NCBI GenBank assembly: GCA_022565655.1 | Contig: JAIUMG010000184.1 | Span: forward strand, 1-6,665 | From: Alkalimonas sp. | Lineage (GTDB): Bacteria; Pseudomonadota; Gammaproteobacteria; Enterobacterales; Alteromonadaceae | Length of the DNA: 6,665 bases | Direction: 5' to 3' | Shown here: positions 6,321 to 6,665 of the stretch, piece by piece | Layout: each line of letters opens with the position of its first letter | Position numbering within the stretch: position 1 is the first letter of the stretch | Made by a program: the position numbers and the translations under genes | Notes under the pieces: generated by a model | The model's input: only the letters and a program-made list of their open reading frames with translations | The model's database searches: none | What the model was told of the DNA's origin: nothing

Positions 6321-6665
6321 AAGGCCTCCAGAAATTCGGTCATCGGGCTGGATGCTGCGGCCAGGCTGCGAGTGGCCAAACCGCCTTGTCTGGCCAAGGC
6401 TCCGGCTTTACAGGCCAGTTTAAAGGCTTGCGCCATCTGTACCGGATCAGGCGCACTGGCAATGGCGGTATTCACCAGCACAGCAGCGGCCCCCATCTCA
6501 AGCGCCTGGCAAGCGTGAGACGGCGCACCTAAACCAGCATCCACGATCACCGGCACACTGGCTTGCTCGATAATGATTTCAAGCATGGCCTGAGTCTGCA
6601 GCCCTTGATTGGAGCCAATGGGCGCACCTAATGGCATCACTGCAGCGCAGCCAGCATCTTCCAAT
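6317..6665 (-). CDS. thiG: Thiazole synthase, C-terminal part (runs off right edge)
   Basis: ThiG condenses 1-deoxy-D-xylulose 5-phosphate, 2-iminoacetate and the ThiS thiocarboxylate into the thiazole phosphate of thiamine. About 115 residues are visible, against roughly 255 for the whole protein. The fragment begins LEDAGCAAVMPLGAPIGSN, a family signature. It continues with PVIVDAGLGAPSHACQALEMGA (38-59 of the fragment), the phosphate-binding end of the TIM barrel, and VLVNTAIASAPDPVQMAQAF. It ends in a helical tail (MTEFLEAL). The TTG at 6664-6662 is an internal leucine codon, not a start. The Schiff-base lysine lies upstream, outside the window. The stop overlaps the thiH start, so the pair is translationally coupled. 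More thiamine genes (thiS and others) are expected to the right. Confidence 0.96.
   Translation of the reverse strand, partial: LEDAGCAAVMPLGAPIGSNQGLQTQAMLEIIIEQASVPVIVDAGLGAPSHACQALEMGAAAVLVNTAIASAPDPVQMAQAFKLACKAGALARQGGLATRSLAAASSPMTEFLEAL
6325..6329 (-). promoter_or_regulatory. Ribosome binding site that fixes the thiH GTG start
   Basis: A strong GGAGG on the minus strand lies four bases before the GTG at 6320-6318, within the last codons of thiG. No in-frame ATG occurs before codon 19, and starting there would remove the conserved N-terminal helix. The GTG is therefore the better start. Confidence 0.7.

Overview
The window looks like ordinary chromosomal sequence from a gammaproteobacterium. 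The upp, thiG and thiH products closely resemble the enterobacterial proteins in length and motifs. The DUF2059 protein and the TolC/HlyD/ABC-2 export genes also fit that group. I cannot name a genus. I see no insertion sequence, phage gene, tRNA, rRNA or CRISPR array. Coding density is very high, and only two gaps exceed 100 bases (3869-3982 and 4610-4743).

Left part (1-3868, minus strand): a tightly packed export operon read right to left. It runs from a TolC-like outer-membrane factor to an HlyD-type periplasmic adaptor, an ABC-2 type permease, and a second homologous ABC-2 permease cut by the left edge. The first gap is 9 bases and the next two junctions are 4-base ATGA overlaps, so the four genes should be co-transcribed and translationally coupled. 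Together they describe a tripartite pump from the inner membrane through the periplasm to the outer membrane. No ATP-binding subunit lies in the window. The 114-base leader upstream holds a weak promoter candidate and two abutting inverted repeats that could be operators.

Middle (3983-5184): upp (uracil phosphoribosyltransferase, pyrimidine salvage) on the minus strand is divergent from a small secreted DUF2059 protein on the plus strand. They share a 134-base intergenic region with a perfect TATAAT box facing the DUF2059 gene and a 12-base perfect palindrome close to upp.

Right part (5181-6665, minus strand): the end of a thiamine thiazole operon, with thiG (cut by the right edge) followed by thiH, which starts at a GTG overlapping the thiG stop. 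The thiH and DUF2059 genes converge so closely that their stop codons overlap within a single TTAA.

I did not find a convincing new system. The points most worth a second look are the paired permeases without a visible ATPase, the double dyad in front of the export operon, and the convergent overlap of stop codons.
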